32,898 nucleotides of DNA, from NCBI GenBank assembly GCA_036644375.1, contig JAVXQD010000024.1:1-32898 (forward strand). Reading direction: 5' to 3'. The notes below the pieces were generated by a model, which did not search any database, was not told the DNA's origin, and worked only from the letters and a program-made list of their open reading frames with translations. The translations under genes and the position numbers were made by a program. This DNA comes from CALWZE01 sp036644375. Lineage in GTDB: Bacteria > Bacillota > Clostridia > Oscillospirales > Ruminococcaceae. Shown piece after piece: positions 1 to 7,819 of this stretch (positions within the stretch are counted from its first letter, which is position 1; each line of letters opens with the position of its first letter).

Positions 1-2
1 TA

Positions 3-1091
3 AACGTTGCAAATATAGTTTCAAGAATCTTTAGCTCCGCTACATTCGGTGATAATTCAAGACAAATAGCACAACAGCTTAATGCTGAGAATATACCATC
101 TCCGAGCGTGTATTATTTCGAATCGAATAATAAGGAAAACACTAATAAGAATAAGAGTACCAATTGGGGAAGTGCGACAATTATGGCTATTCTTCGAAAC
201 GCCGTGTATAAAGGTGATATGGTGCAGGGAAAGAGAAAGGTCGTTTCCTTCAAGCTCAAAAAAAGAATCGTTACTACGCCTGATGATTGGATAATCGTGA
301 AGAACACCCATGAGCCGATTATCAGCCCCGACAACTGGGACAAGGTTCAGCAAATTTTAGACAAGAAAAAACACTATCATTCACCTAAAAATAATAGCCG
401 TGAAATTTCAACCTTTGCTGGGCTTTGCAAATGCGCAGACTGCGGGTCTTCAATGGCCGCATCGCCACGCGGCGCGAAAGGCAAGGAGAAAATCACCTAC
501 AGATGCACGACCTATGTCAACAAAGGAAAGAGTTCTTGTTTTTCACATAACGTGCGAGAGGAGATACTTACCGAGATTGTGTTGCGTGACATCCACGACT
601 TCGCGGTGCTTGCAAAGAATAATAAGAAAAACTTCATTAATCAGATTATAAAGTACATTTCCGAATCCACAGCATCAAAAAACGCTAATGCTGAAAAGCA
701 ACTGTCCGAAGTTACTGATAAGATAAACAGCCTGAATACTACAGTGAGAACACTATATAGTGACAGGGTTTCAGGCAAAATGCCCGAATCATTCTTCTTT
801 AGTTTGCTAAACGATTACAAAAAGGAGCTTGATGAGCTTGAAGTGAAAATCCCGGCGCTGAACGAACAGGTGCAGTCAGTATTTAATAAAGAATCAGATA
901 TCGGACAGTGGGTCGAAAATGTACTTAAATATATAAGCATTCAACATATGAACCGAATGATTGCCCTTGAACTAATCGATAAGATAACCGTTTCGGACAT
1001 TCACACCGACAATAAGAAAAGGGAACAAGACATCATTGTTTACTACAAAACAGTGGGCGACATTTCGGCATTGATTAAGCACAACAATTAG
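3..1091 (+). CDS. Large serine recombinase, C-terminal part (5' end outside window)
   Basis: This is the 3' part of a large serine site-specific recombinase, which integrates and excises mobile elements. The frame is open from position 3, so the start and the catalytic resolvase domain with its serine lie outside the window. The visible 362 residues begin in the Recombinase domain (RIFSSATFGDNS, then IAQQLNAENIPSPS, then ILRNAVYKGDMVQGK). They continue with a zinc beta-ribbon (CKCADCG, then a later Cys pair around YRCTTYVNKGKSSC) and a Lys/Glu-rich helical segment with coiled-coil character (about residues 215-290), the order seen in this family. By eye the gene is richer in A+T and in AAT/AAA codons than everything downstream, which suggests transfer. 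A strong terminator follows directly. It probably marks the right-hand end of an integrated element that extends to the left. Confidence 0.93.
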   Translation, partial: NVANIVSRIFSSATFGDNSRQIAQQLNAENIPSPSVYYFESNNKENTNKNKSTNWGSATIMAILRNAVYKGDMVQGKRKVVSFKLKKRIVTTPDDWIIVKNTHEPIISPDNWDKVQQILDKKKHYHSPKNNSREISTFAGLCKCADCGSSMAASPRGAKGKEKITYRCTTYVNKGKSSCFSHNVREEILTEIVLRDIHDFAVLAKNNKKNFINQIIKYISESTASKNANAEKQLSEVTDKINSLNTTVRTLYSDRVSGKMPESFFFSLLNDYKKELDELEVKIPALNEQVQSVFNKESDIGQWVENVLKYISIQHMNRMIALELIDKITVSDIHTDNKKREQDIIVYYKTVGDISALIKHNN

Positions 1092-1108
1092 TTGATAGGT
1101 AAAAATAA

Positions 1109-1141
1109 AAAACAGGAAAAGCATCAAAGCTTTTCCTGTTT
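1109..1141 (+). terminator. Rho-independent terminator of the recombinase gene
   Basis: A perfect 13-bp inverted repeat (AAACAGGAAAAGC at 1110-1122 with GCTTTTCCTGTTT at 1129-1141) has a 6-nt loop. It starts 18 nt after the recombinase stop and has an A-rich 5' flank. The T-run lies within the 3' arm, so it could work in both directions. Confidence 0.8.
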
Positions 1142-1197
1142 CTCAGTTTGAACCGCCGGTCGTAAAGTGCGATAAGTCCGTACATTTCGGCTGCGGG

Positions 1198-1221
1198 AAG
1201 ACTACTTTTAAATATAGTCTT
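1198..1221 (-). terminator. Possible weak hairpin after tRNA-Ser
   Basis: A 7-bp inverted repeat (AAGACTA / TAGTCTT) with a 10-nt A+T-rich loop lies just downstream of the tRNA on the minus strand. There is no clean T-tract on that strand, so it could be a processing or weak termination signal rather than a true terminator. Confidence 0.3.
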
Positions 1222-1230
1222 TTGCTTTGG

Positions 1231-1320
1231 CGGAGAAGGAGAGATTTGAACTCTCGCGGCAGTTATCCCACCCTACGCCCTTAGCAGGGGCGCCTCTTCG
1301 GCCAACTTGAGTACTTCTCC
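1231..1320 (-). tRNA. tRNA-Ser (anticodon GCU)
   Basis: The minus strand folds as a class II tRNA. The acceptor 5' strand GGAGAAG pairs with CTTCTCC, with discriminator G at 1231. The anticodon stem is CGCCC/GGGCG around the loop CTGCTAA, giving anticodon GCT for AGC/AGU codons. The T-arm contains GAGAGTTCAAATCTCTC. A long variable arm (about 1262-1277) fits serine. The length is 90 nt and CCA is not encoded. A recombinase gene ends 140 bp away, so the tRNA neighbourhood may be the integration target. Confidence 0.95.
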
Positions 1321-1370
1321 ATAGTTGCAAAGTCAATCGCGATATTAAATTGTATGCAAAGAAATAAACG

Positions 1371-1407
1371 ACCCGACGTTTAACACACCTTTAGGCGTGC
1401 GTCGAGT
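1371..1407 (-). other. Hairpin in the tRNA-Ser leader
   Basis: On the minus strand ACTCGACG pairs with CGTCGGGT (8 bp including one G-U). Inside, CACGCC pairs with GGTGTG around a TAAA loop, with a 5-nt bulge. The structure lies between the tRNA promoter and the tRNA, in the first part of the leader. Read on the plus strand one pair is lost, but a T-rich tract follows (1407-1417), so it could also stop transcription arriving from the recombinase side. Confidence 0.5.
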
Positions 1408-1421
1408 TTTTGTCTTTTGAA

Positions 1422-1451
1422 ATTATACACTATTCGAGCGGGCTGTGTCAA
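1422..1451 (-). promoter_or_regulatory. Sigma-A promoter of tRNA-Ser
   Basis: The minus strand has a perfect TTGACA (1446-1451) and a perfect TATAAT (1422-1427) separated by 18 nt, about 100 bp upstream of the tRNA. A full-consensus promoter fits a stable RNA gene. No protein gene lies between it and the tRNA. Confidence 0.85.
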
Positions 1452-1593
1452 GGAGAATAATTGATATTTTCATATGAAACAGGGCGCGAGCGGGGCGGAG
1501 CGGGGTTTGAATTATTCGTTCCGAGTTAAGAGGAAATTTTGCTGTATTTTTGTTGTAACTCATGTGAATCAATACCGGCGGAAAAGCTCTGAG

Positions 1594-1629
1594 CGTTCGG
1601 GACATTCGGAAACGATTTCGGGTTGTGCC
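1594..1629 (+). repeat. 36-bp direct repeat, copy 1
   Basis: This copy starts CGTTCGGGACATTCGGAAAC and ends GGTTGTGCC. It recurs at 1664-1699 with one mismatch (position 1620 g, 1690 t). The copies are 70 bp apart start to start, in the non-coding region upstream of the PucR-type regulator. Function unknown. Confidence 0.85.
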
Positions 1630-1663
1630 TGATCAGTGGCAGTCATCAGCGCGCGGGCGACAA

Positions 1664-1699
1664 CGTTCGGGACATTCGGAAACGATTTCTGGTTGTGCC
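1664..1699 (+). repeat. 36-bp direct repeat, copy 2
   Basis: This is the second copy of the repeat at 1594-1629, 35 of 36 bases identical. It ends about 50 bp upstream of the TATAAT that probably drives the regulator gene, so it is in a position where an activator or repressor could bind. Confidence 0.85.
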
Positions 1700-1747
1700 G
1701 CCGCTGATGCGAATGTACATATGCATATCGGAATTGCTTGCACTTTA

Positions 1748-1756
1748 TGATATAAT
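1748..1756 (+). promoter_or_regulatory. Extended -10 promoter of the PucR-type regulator
   Basis: TG-A-TATAAT is an extended -10 element with perfect TATAAT at 1751-1756. I see no good -35 hexamer at 16-18 nt. The leader of about 130 nt holds a small hairpin, ATCCGA-GAAA-TCGGAT (1829-1844). The weak -35 leaves room for an activator, and the 36-bp repeats lie just upstream. Confidence 0.55.
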
Positions 1757-1892
1757 GACATTCACCGAGCATTGATGCGTGGGCTTGAAAAAAGTGACAA
1801 CGCTGCATTGAAATGCTATTATGTAAATATCCGAGAAATCGGATTCGGCTGTCAAAATTCATCAGATAACTCAGCGACGGGAGAAAAGTCAG

Positions 1893-3521
1893 ATGGCAAA
1901 AACTTTAGGCGAAATTTGCAATGGGCTAAACAGCTATGACTGTGAAAAAAAGCTGAACAACAGCTCCGGTGTGGTCAGCGTCAGATACATAACCAAAAAC
2001 AGCTACAGCATTTATCTTCCGTTTTGCCTGTATATCGGGTATGCGTCAAATATGCCCGAGGAAATTATGACGACAGAGACGCTGAATTTTTTGATAATCG
2101 AGGATGCAAAGCTGCCCGAATATATCACTTCAAACAGGAAATTCAACAGCATAATAATCAAAACGAAGGATGTGGACCTGTTCGCGCTGTACAATCTTGT
2201 CCAAAATCTTTTGAGCATAGACCCGGGTGCGCTCTCGTGCTCGTATGATATGACAAAATCCCTCAGCCGCGGGGAATCGGTGCAGGAGCTGCTCAATATT
2301 ACCTATCAGTATCTTGAAAATCCGCTCATGCTCACAAATCTTGCGCAGCAGCATGTGGCTCACTCATATGGACAGACAAATGTAAACGAGCCGGTGTGGG
2401 AGCACTATATCAACGTGGGGTACTGCTCGGACGAGATGGTGGAGCGGGTAAACCGCGATACCGTGTACCGAAAGGCGCTTAGCGACGGAAAATATCCGGT
2501 CACTATCGACTATACCGATATTATGAACTATCGGCAGATGACGATGCCGATTCGCATGGACGGAATAAATGTGGCGTTCCTGTCTGTGCTTGAGATGAAC
2601 AAGCCGTTCACCCAATCGACAGGCGATATTTTACAGGTCGCCTCAAAATCAATCGCGATTAAAATATCCCCCTCCCTGCATTTATCACACTCGAAAATGC
2701 CGGAGTTTGACATGCTGATGCAATATATACTCACGGCTCCGGTTCCGAATGAGGTCTATGTCACGCTCCAGCTAAAGCGGTGGAACATCGAGCTTAAAAG
2801 GCCATTTATGCTCTTTTCGATTGAGGATACGCAGGGCTTGGACGTAGATCAGAAAATGCCGTATATAACAACGGTTATCGACCGATTTTTGCCCTTGCAG
2901 CACGCCTTTCTTTTTGAGAATAAGACGCTTGTGCTCTATCACAATCCGGCTCCGCCCGATATTCTCGAGCAGGAAAATCCGCACAGGGAGTTTGATACCA
3001 CCTTGCGCCAGTACAGGCTGGTGTGCGGGGTGAGCCGCGTTTTCGAAAACATAAGCGAGCTTGCCGCGGCGTATGACCAAACAAAAAAGGCGAGGCTGTT
3101 CGGGGAGATTTATAAACCCGACGAGCGGGTGTATCTGTTTGACGACTACATTATGGAAAATCTGCTGAACACATTTTTGGAGCATGACCACATCAACAGC
3201 CTCATTGACCCCAAGCTGCGCGAGCTTATAAAAAATGAAAACCAAAAGAGCGGCGAGCTTGCGCTGACACTGCGCGCATATTTGCAATTTGACTGTGACA
3301 TGCGAAGGGCAAGCGAGTTTTTGCACGTTCACTACAATACACTTAAATACCGCTTACAGAGAATAAAAGAGCTTTACTATATGCCGCTGTCGGACGCACA
3401 TTATATTTTTCAGCTTAAGCTGTCGTTTTTGGCGCTTGACCTCAATGTGGCGGACAAGACAAAAACCGACCCGAATGACCCGCTCGGCACAAAAGGCGAT
3501 ACTGTATTAAACACTCTGTAA
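1893..3521 (+). CDS. PucR/CdaR-family transcriptional regulator
   Basis: This is a 542-residue predicted cytoplasmic DNA-binding regulator. The C-terminal ~60 residues match the PucR-type helix-turn-helix (HTH_30): an LRAYLQFDCDMRRASEFLHV helix pair, then HYNTLKYRLQRIKEL, then a tail that usually ends the family. The middle (about 270-430) resembles the GGDEF-like segment common in CdaR/PucR proteins (FSIEDTQGLD, YRLVCGVSRVF, LAAAYDQTKKA). The N-terminal part is a sensor I do not recognise. Known relatives regulate purine, sugar-acid or amino acid genes, but no target is adjacent, so the effector is unknown. The SD is weak (GGGAGA), 9 nt before ATG. Transcription ends at a strong hairpin at 3609-3654. 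Confidence 0.85.
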   Translation: MAKTLGEICNGLNSYDCEKKLNNSSGVVSVRYITKNSYSIYLPFCLYIGYASNMPEEIMTTETLNFLIIEDAKLPEYITSNRKFNSIIIKTKDVDLFALYNLVQNLLSIDPGALSCSYDMTKSLSRGESVQELLNITYQYLENPLMLTNLAQQHVAHSYGQTNVNEPVWEHYINVGYCSDEMVERVNRDTVYRKALSDGKYPVTIDYTDIMNYRQMTMPIRMDGINVAFLSVLEMNKPFTQSTGDILQVASKSIAIKISPSLHLSHSKMPEFDMLMQYILTAPVPNEVYVTLQLKRWNIELKRPFMLFSIEDTQGLDVDQKMPYITTVIDRFLPLQHAFLFENKTLVLYHNPAPPDILEQENPHREFDTTLRQYRLVCGVSRVFENISELAAAYDQTKKARLFGEIYKPDERVYLFDDYIMENLLNTFLEHDHINSLIDPKLRELIKNENQKSGELALTLRAYLQFDCDMRRASEFLHVHYNTLKYRLQRIKELYYMPLSDAHYIFQLKLSFLALDLNVADKTKTDPNDPLGTKGDTVLNTL

Positions 3522-3608
3522 AATCATGCGCCATAGATACGGCGAGTTTTACAGCAGCGCATTATCGGCTGTGTGCCATGCGCCGAGTGCATAATATTTC
3601 CAATCGAA

Positions 3609-3654
3609 AACGAGAACACAAAGAACAGTCCATTCTGTTCCTTGTGTTCTCGTT
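3609..3654. terminator. Convergent terminator hairpin
   Basis: A 20-bp stem (AACGAGAACACAA... at 3609-3628 with ...TTGTGTTCTCGTT at 3635-3654) has one mismatch and a 6-nt loop. It lies between the regulator (plus) and the small RHH ORF (minus). On the minus strand TTTTCGATT follows the stem. The stem overlaps the last two bases of the minus-strand stop codon. Confidence 0.8.
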
Positions 3655-3850
3655 ATTTCTCTGCTATTTCGCAATTATCCAACGCAAATTCCAAGAGTGT
3701 TCCGATGAGTTCGTTCCGCGTCCTCCCGTTCTTTGCGGAAAGCTCCTCCGGCCGTGCTTTAGTTTCCTCGCGGATGCGGATGGAGAATGTGCGGTAGCCA
3801 TCCTCGCCCTTGGGCGGCTTGGCTGTAATGGTCAGCTTATTCTTCGGCAA
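3653..3850 (-). CDS. Small ribbon-helix-helix (Arc/CopG-like) protein, possibly 5'-truncated
   Basis: The 65-residue frame contains a recognisable RHH core: strand YRTFSIRIREET, then helix A (ARPEELSAKNG), then RTRNELIGTLLEFALDN. Such proteins are small DNA-binding repressors or antitoxins, often on mobile elements. The only start in frame is TTG at 3850, with AAGGAC about 15 nt upstream. The frame stays open further upstream (IPIADVKKDGGVF) into the end of asnA without a usual start codon. Helix A has a proline (ARPEEL) where family members normally have leucine or isoleucine. Either a start is missed, or this is a decaying remnant. It lies 52 bp downstream of asnA on the same strand. Confidence 0.5.
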   Translation of the reverse strand: MPKNKLTITAKPPKGEDGYRTFSIRIREETKARPEELSAKNGRTRNELIGTLLEFALDNCEIAEK

Positions 3851-3902
3851 AAATACGCCCCCGTCCTTTTTGACATCTGCAATAGGGATTGCCCGCGGAG
3901 CG

Positions 3903-4916
3903 TCAGAGGATGAATATTCCGTTTTTGCGGCATTCCTCGACGGATTCCTCGCGCCAGACCGCGGCTTGAACCTCGCCGATATGCGCCTTGTGAAGCATGA
4001 GCATACACATGCGGGACTGACCTATTCCGCCGCCGACAGTGAGCGGAAGACCGCCTGAAAGCAGTGTGCGGTGGAATAAAAGTTCACTTCTGTCCTCACA
4101 GCCCGAGAGTATGAGCTGGCGGCGCAGGGCGTCCTCATCCACGCGGATTCCCATGCTTGAAAGCTCCACTGCACGCTCGAGCACCGGATACCACACCAGA
4201 ATATCTCCGTTGAGCATCCAGTCGTCATAGTCGGGCGCGCGGTTGTCGTGCGGCTCACCGCTGCTGAGCTTGCCGCCGATTCCGATTATGAACACAACGC
4301 CGTGCTCCTTTGCAATTGCATCCTCGCGCTCCTTGGCATTGAGATTCGGATATTTTTGAAGCAGCTCCTCCGAGCTGATAAAAAAGGCATCCTTTTTGAA
4401 AAAAGGAGTCAGCGCCGTGAACCTTGCGCAAAGCTCCTGTTCTGTTTCGTACAGGGCACTCACTATTTTGCGCACGATTGATTTGAGAAATTCCAGATTG
4501 CGCTGTTCGCGCGTTATCACAAGCTCCCAGTCCCACTGATCGACATAGATTGAGTGCAGGTTGTCCAAATCCTCATCGCGGCGGATTGCGTTCATGTCTG
4601 TGTACAGACCCTCTCCGACAGAAAAGCCATAGCTTCCCAGAGTGAAGCGCTTCCATTTTGCGAGCGAGTGCACAACCTGAACGTCAAAGCCCGCATCGGG
4701 CACATCAAACATAACCGCGCGCTCAATCCCGTTCAGGTCGTCGTTGAGCCCTGTTTCGGGTCTGACGAACATCGGCGCTGAAACACGGGACAGATTGAGT
4801 GCGGACGCCAGCTTATCCTCAAACAAATCCTTGGTGAATTTGATTGCCTTTTGGGTTTCGATAATTCCGAGAGGATTTTTGTAATCCCTTGGAATAATCA
4901 GAGTTCTGTCATTCAT
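3903..4916 (-). CDS. asnA: Aspartate-ammonia ligase (asparagine synthetase A)
   Basis: AsnA makes asparagine from aspartate, ammonia and ATP in the cytoplasm. The 337-residue protein matches the family over its length: VVHSLAKWKRFTLG near residue 83, GEGLYTDMNA, HSIYVDQWDWE, IGIGGKLSSGEPHDNRAPDY, LNGDILVWYPVLERAVELSS and the class II tRNA-synthetase-like signature GGGIGQSRM near the C-terminus. I chose ATG at 4916 because GGAG lies 9 nt upstream; an ATG at 4931 would place that SD inside the gene. Ammonia-dependent asparagine synthesis fits the nearby glutamate dehydrogenase and amino acid genes. It is apparently monocistronic, or followed by the small RHH ORF. Confidence 0.96.
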   Translation of the reverse strand: MNDRTLIIPRDYKNPLGIIETQKAIKFTKDLFEDKLASALNLSRVSAPMFVRPETGLNDDLNGIERAVMFDVPDAGFDVQVVHSLAKWKRFTLGSYGFSVGEGLYTDMNAIRRDEDLDNLHSIYVDQWDWELVITREQRNLEFLKSIVRKIVSALYETEQELCARFTALTPFFKKDAFFISSEELLQKYPNLNAKEREDAIAKEHGVVFIIGIGGKLSSGEPHDNRAPDYDDWMLNGDILVWYPVLERAVELSSMGIRVDEDALRRQLILSGCEDRSELLFHRTLLSGGLPLTVGGGIGQSRMCMLMLHKAHIGEVQAAVWREESVEECRKNGIFIL

Positions 4917-5068
4917 TTGTTTTATCTCCATTCGATTGAATTGTCTTGTCGTTTTGGGATTGCAATCCGCGCATAGAATAAATTCCGCAGTCTGCGCGGC
5001 ATATTGATATATTGTACAGCATTCGTCTGTGTCGGCGCAAGACCGACGCAGTGCGGGAAGCTGTGCTT

Positions 5069-5398
5069 TTACACGAATACGAACTGAATCAGCAGCATAT
5101 ATACGGCGGTTCCTGCGCAGATGCTCAAAAGGTTATTCCTTTTTGCGACATGCAGCACAACGACGACCGCGACCGCTATCAGCTGCGGTAAAAATCCGCC
5201 GACCGATGTGAATACGGTGGATTTCAGACAGTAGACCACCAGAATTGCCATCACCGCATAGGGGAGTATTTTCCCGAGATATCTGACCGACTCGGGTGGC
5301 TGCCGCTTGCCCGTGAAAAGCGCAAAGGGCGTCAGCCGCGTGAGAAAGGTGACCGCAGCGACGACAAACATGATAAATACCGCGTGTGAAAAACTCAT
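5069..5398 (-). CDS. azlD: Branched-chain amino acid exporter subunit AzlD
   Basis: A 109-residue hydrophobic protein, the small subunit of the AzlCD exporter for branched-chain amino acids and analogues. It has four likely membrane segments (HAVFIMFVVAAVTFLTR; LGKILPYAVMAILVVYC; LPQLIAVAVVVVLHV; LLSICAGTAVYMLLIQF). The RLTPFALF and LPYAVMAIL motifs are typical of AzlD. The start at 5398 overlaps the azlC stop as ATGA, with GGAGG upstream, indicating translational coupling. The frame extends further upstream but only as a shadow of azlC. Confidence 0.93.
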   Translation of the reverse strand: MSFSHAVFIMFVVAAVTFLTRLTPFALFTGKRQPPESVRYLGKILPYAVMAILVVYCLKSTVFTSVGGFLPQLIAVAVVVVLHVAKRNNLLSICAGTAVYMLLIQFVFV

Positions 5399-6108
5399 TT
5401 TCCCGCCTCCCCTTTGGCTTGGACTGCGCCGCCTTTTTCTACAAATCGTCGGCAGGCGATGAGGATTCCGACCGACGAAATCAGCGCGGGAAGCAAAAAA
5501 TCGTCCGCACCGAAAATCACAAGCGATACTATGCCGCACACCGCGCCGGTAACCGCTGCGAAATGGGTTTTGGAGGACATCCACTGTTCCACGAAAATCA
5601 CGACGAAAAGTGCGGTCATCGCAAACTCGATTCCTGTTGAATTAAAGGATATCAGCTCGCCCAGCAGAGAGCCGGCGCATGAGCCGATTATCCAGTAAAT
5701 CTGATTTAAAAGTGCAATTGCAAAAAATACGTCGTCCTCTTTCAGCTCCGAGGGTGTTTTCACAGAGCAGAGCAGGGAGTAGGTCTCGTCGGTTAGCGAA
5801 AAAATCATATACGGACGGCGGCCGCCCATTTTCTTAAATCGCTCAATGAATGACAGACCGTAAAAAATGTGTCTGCTGTTGATTGAGAGAGTCATAACGA
5901 TGACCGACAAAAGGCTCATTCCCCCGCTCAGTATCCCGACGAGCACAAACTGCATCGAGCCGGCATACACGGTGAGGCTGATGAAAAATGCCCAAAGCAC
6001 GCCGAATCCGGCACGCTGCAGCAAAAGCCCGAAGGCTATGCCGATAAACGAATAGCCGAGCAGGACAGGGAGCGTCTGTATAAATGCAAAACGAAGTGTT
6101 TTTTTCAT
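5395..6108 (-). CDS. azlC: Branched-chain amino acid exporter subunit AzlC
   Basis: The large subunit (237 aa) of the AzlCD membrane exporter. The sequence shows the AzlC hallmarks: an N-terminal PVLLGYSFIGIAFGLLLQRAGF segment (split here: PVLLGYSFIGIAFG then LLLQRAGFG), the MQFVLVGIL region, NSRHIFYGLSF, FSLTDETYSLL and several later membrane helices. The frame is open to 6255, but ATG at 6108 has GGAG 12 nt upstream and matches the family length. azlD overlaps by 4 bp. The gene diverges from the aminotransferase at 6536, which may act on overlapping substrates (inference). Confidence 0.93.
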   Translation of the reverse strand: MKKTLRFAFIQTLPVLLGYSFIGIAFGLLLQRAGFGVLWAFFISLTVYAGSMQFVLVGILSGGMSLLSVIVMTLSINSRHIFYGLSFIERFKKMGGRRPYMIFSLTDETYSLLCSVKTPSELKEDDVFFAIALLNQIYWIIGSCAGSLLGELISFNSTGIEFAMTALFVVIFVEQWMSSKTHFAAVTGAVCGIVSLVIFGADDFLLPALISSVGILIACRRFVEKGGAVQAKGEAGK

Positions 6109-6396
6109 GATTTTACGATTCTCCTCTGCCGCGGTCGGATAATTTGCGGCGGTGCGAATACAAGTCTCAGGATATCGAAATGAGGTCACCGACGGGATTT
6201 TGAAGCTACTGTTAGGAAACAATATTTCATTGCGGGCAATGCGCGTTGGGTGCAATCGGGAGCGGACTCAAGCGCGCTGTACGACAGGAATATCAAAACC
6301 GTATGATAACAAATATTAACATATCGCGATTTGAAAGTCATCGTATTTTTCGCAATAATTTTCGTCGGAAATTCAGAATCGGAATAAATACAGCTG

Positions 6397-6425
6397 TTGT
6401 TTAACGCTTTAAATCGGTGTATAAT
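6397..6425 (+). promoter_or_regulatory. Sigma-A promoter of the aminotransferase gene
   Basis: TTGTTT (6397-6402), 17 nt, TATAAT (6420-6425). The leader is about 105 nt and includes GCCGT/ACGGC pairing flanking an oligo-T/oligo-A stretch (about 6453-6477). The 430-bp gap between azlC and this gene holds nothing else I can support; I found no convincing azlC promoter. Confidence 0.8.
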
Positions 6426-6535
6426 ATCCTTAGTATTGTACTTTTTGCCCGGTGCCGTGCTTTTTTAAAAAAACGGCGATGGCAGACCGAAGGTGCGACA
6501 GAAAAAAGCTTTAATAACTTCAACGGAGGCACAAA

Positions 6536-7726
6536 ATGATTTCACAAAAGATGTACGAGCTCGGAAGCAACCGCTCGGTAATTCGCGAGATTTTTGAATA
6601 TGCAAAACAGCGCGCGGCTGTTATCGGGTCGGAAAACGTATTTGATTTCAGTCTCGGAAATCCGAGTGTGCCCGCGCCCGAAAGTGTGCGCGAGGCTATA
6701 ATTGAGCTGCTGCAAAGCATGGACGCCACAGTGCTGCACGGGTATACCTCTGCGCAGGGCGATGCGGGGGTGCGCTCGGATATCGCAAAATACATCAGCG
6801 ATTCCTTTGATGCCGATGTGTGTGCGGACGATATATACATGACCTGCGGAGCGGCTGCGAGCCTTTGCGCATGTATAAAAGCCGTGGCATGTGAGGGCGA
6901 CGAATTTGTGATTTTTGCTCCGTTTTTTCCGGAATACAGGGTATTTATCGAGGCGGCAGGCGGCAAAGCGGCGGTCGTGCCGCCACGCGAGCCTGATTTG
7001 CAGATTGACCTCGATTGCTTTGAAAAATCAATCAACGCAGATACAAAAGCGGTAATTGTGAATTCGCCGAACAACCCCTCGGGCGTGGTGTATTCCAAGG
7101 AGACGATTTCGGCGATGTGCAAAATACTGAGGGAAAAACAGCTGAGCTTCGGACATCCGATTTACCTGATAGCCGATGAGCCATACCGCGAGCTGGTATT
7201 TGACGGCGCGCAGGTTCCGTATTTAATCAATTGCTATGACAATACGTTTGTGTGTTACTCATTCAGCAAATCGCTCTCGCTGCCCGGCGAGCGCATAGGC
7301 TATGTTGTCGTGTCCCCGAAAATGGAGGAGCACGGCAAGGTATATGCGGCTGTGTGCGGAGCGGGGCGCGCGCTGGGATATGTGTGCGCGCCGAGCCTGA
7401 TGCAGAGGGTTGCCGCAAAATGTCTGGGTCAGACCTCGGACATTTCGGTGTATAAGCGCAACCGCGATATTCTGTGCGGCGCGTTGGGAGAATACGGCTA
7501 TTCCGTTGCGAAACCGGACGGGGCATTTTATCTTTTTGTCAGGGCGCTTGAACCGAATGCGGCGGCTTTTTGCGAGGAAGCGAAAAAGCACGAGCTTCTG
7601 CTTGTCCCGAGCGACAGCTTCGGGTGCCCCGGATATGTCCGCGTGGCGTATTGCGTGAGCACGGACATGATTGAGCGCTCATTGCCCGCATTTAAAAAGC
7701 TGGCGGAGGAGTACGGGGCAAGGTGA
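6536..7726 (+). CDS. Class I/II pyridoxal-phosphate aminotransferase
   Basis: A 396-residue fold-type I aminotransferase of the aspartate aminotransferase superfamily, which moves amino groups between amino acids and 2-oxo acids. Visible features are FSLGNPSVPAP near residue 38, GYTSAQGDAGVR, the cofactor-binding NSPNNPSG (176-183, Asn180), the ADEPYREL region with Asp214 and Tyr217, and the Schiff-base lysine in YSFSKSLSLPGERIGY (Lys245) with Arg253 for cofactor phosphate. A strong SD (GGAGG, 7 nt) precedes ATG. The substrate cannot be read from sequence. Divergence from azlCD hints at amino acid homeostasis, but the family is broad. Confidence 0.93.
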   Translation: MISQKMYELGSNRSVIREIFEYAKQRAAVIGSENVFDFSLGNPSVPAPESVREAIIELLQSMDATVLHGYTSAQGDAGVRSDIAKYISDSFDADVCADDIYMTCGAAASLCACIKAVACEGDEFVIFAPFFPEYRVFIEAAGGKAAVVPPREPDLQIDLDCFEKSINADTKAVIVNSPNNPSGVVYSKETISAMCKILREKQLSFGHPIYLIADEPYRELVFDGAQVPYLINCYDNTFVCYSFSKSLSLPGERIGYVVVSPKMEEHGKVYAAVCGAGRALGYVCAPSLMQRVAAKCLGQTSDISVYKRNRDILCGALGEYGYSVAKPDGAFYLFVRALEPNAAAFCEEAKKHELLLVPSDSFGCPGYVRVAYCVSTDMIERSLPAFKKLAEEYGAR

Positions 7727-7819
7727 CGGTAAACAGCCGTCAGTCCGCAGACTCGGCTTGAAGCCGCACGGATTCGGCAGCCGACTGCAATTTAAATATT
7801 AAAATAACGGAGGCTCAAG

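Noticed and set aside
1594..1699. CRISPR-like array from the 36-bp repeats
   Set aside because: Only two copies with one 34-bp interval, no cas genes nearby, and the repeat is not a typical CRISPR repeat.
1569..1862. Minus-strand 97-residue ORF over the 36-bp repeats
   Set aside because: It covers the promoter region of the regulator and consists of repeat-derived sequence; no SD.
2772..3332. Long (186-residue) minus-strand ORF inside the PucR-type regulator gene
   Set aside because: It is a shadow of the regulator, which has clear family features; low-plausibility composition.
5399..5584. N-terminal extension of AzlD
   Set aside because: It is in another frame of azlC; the family starts at 5398, where an ATGA overlap and GGAGG are present.
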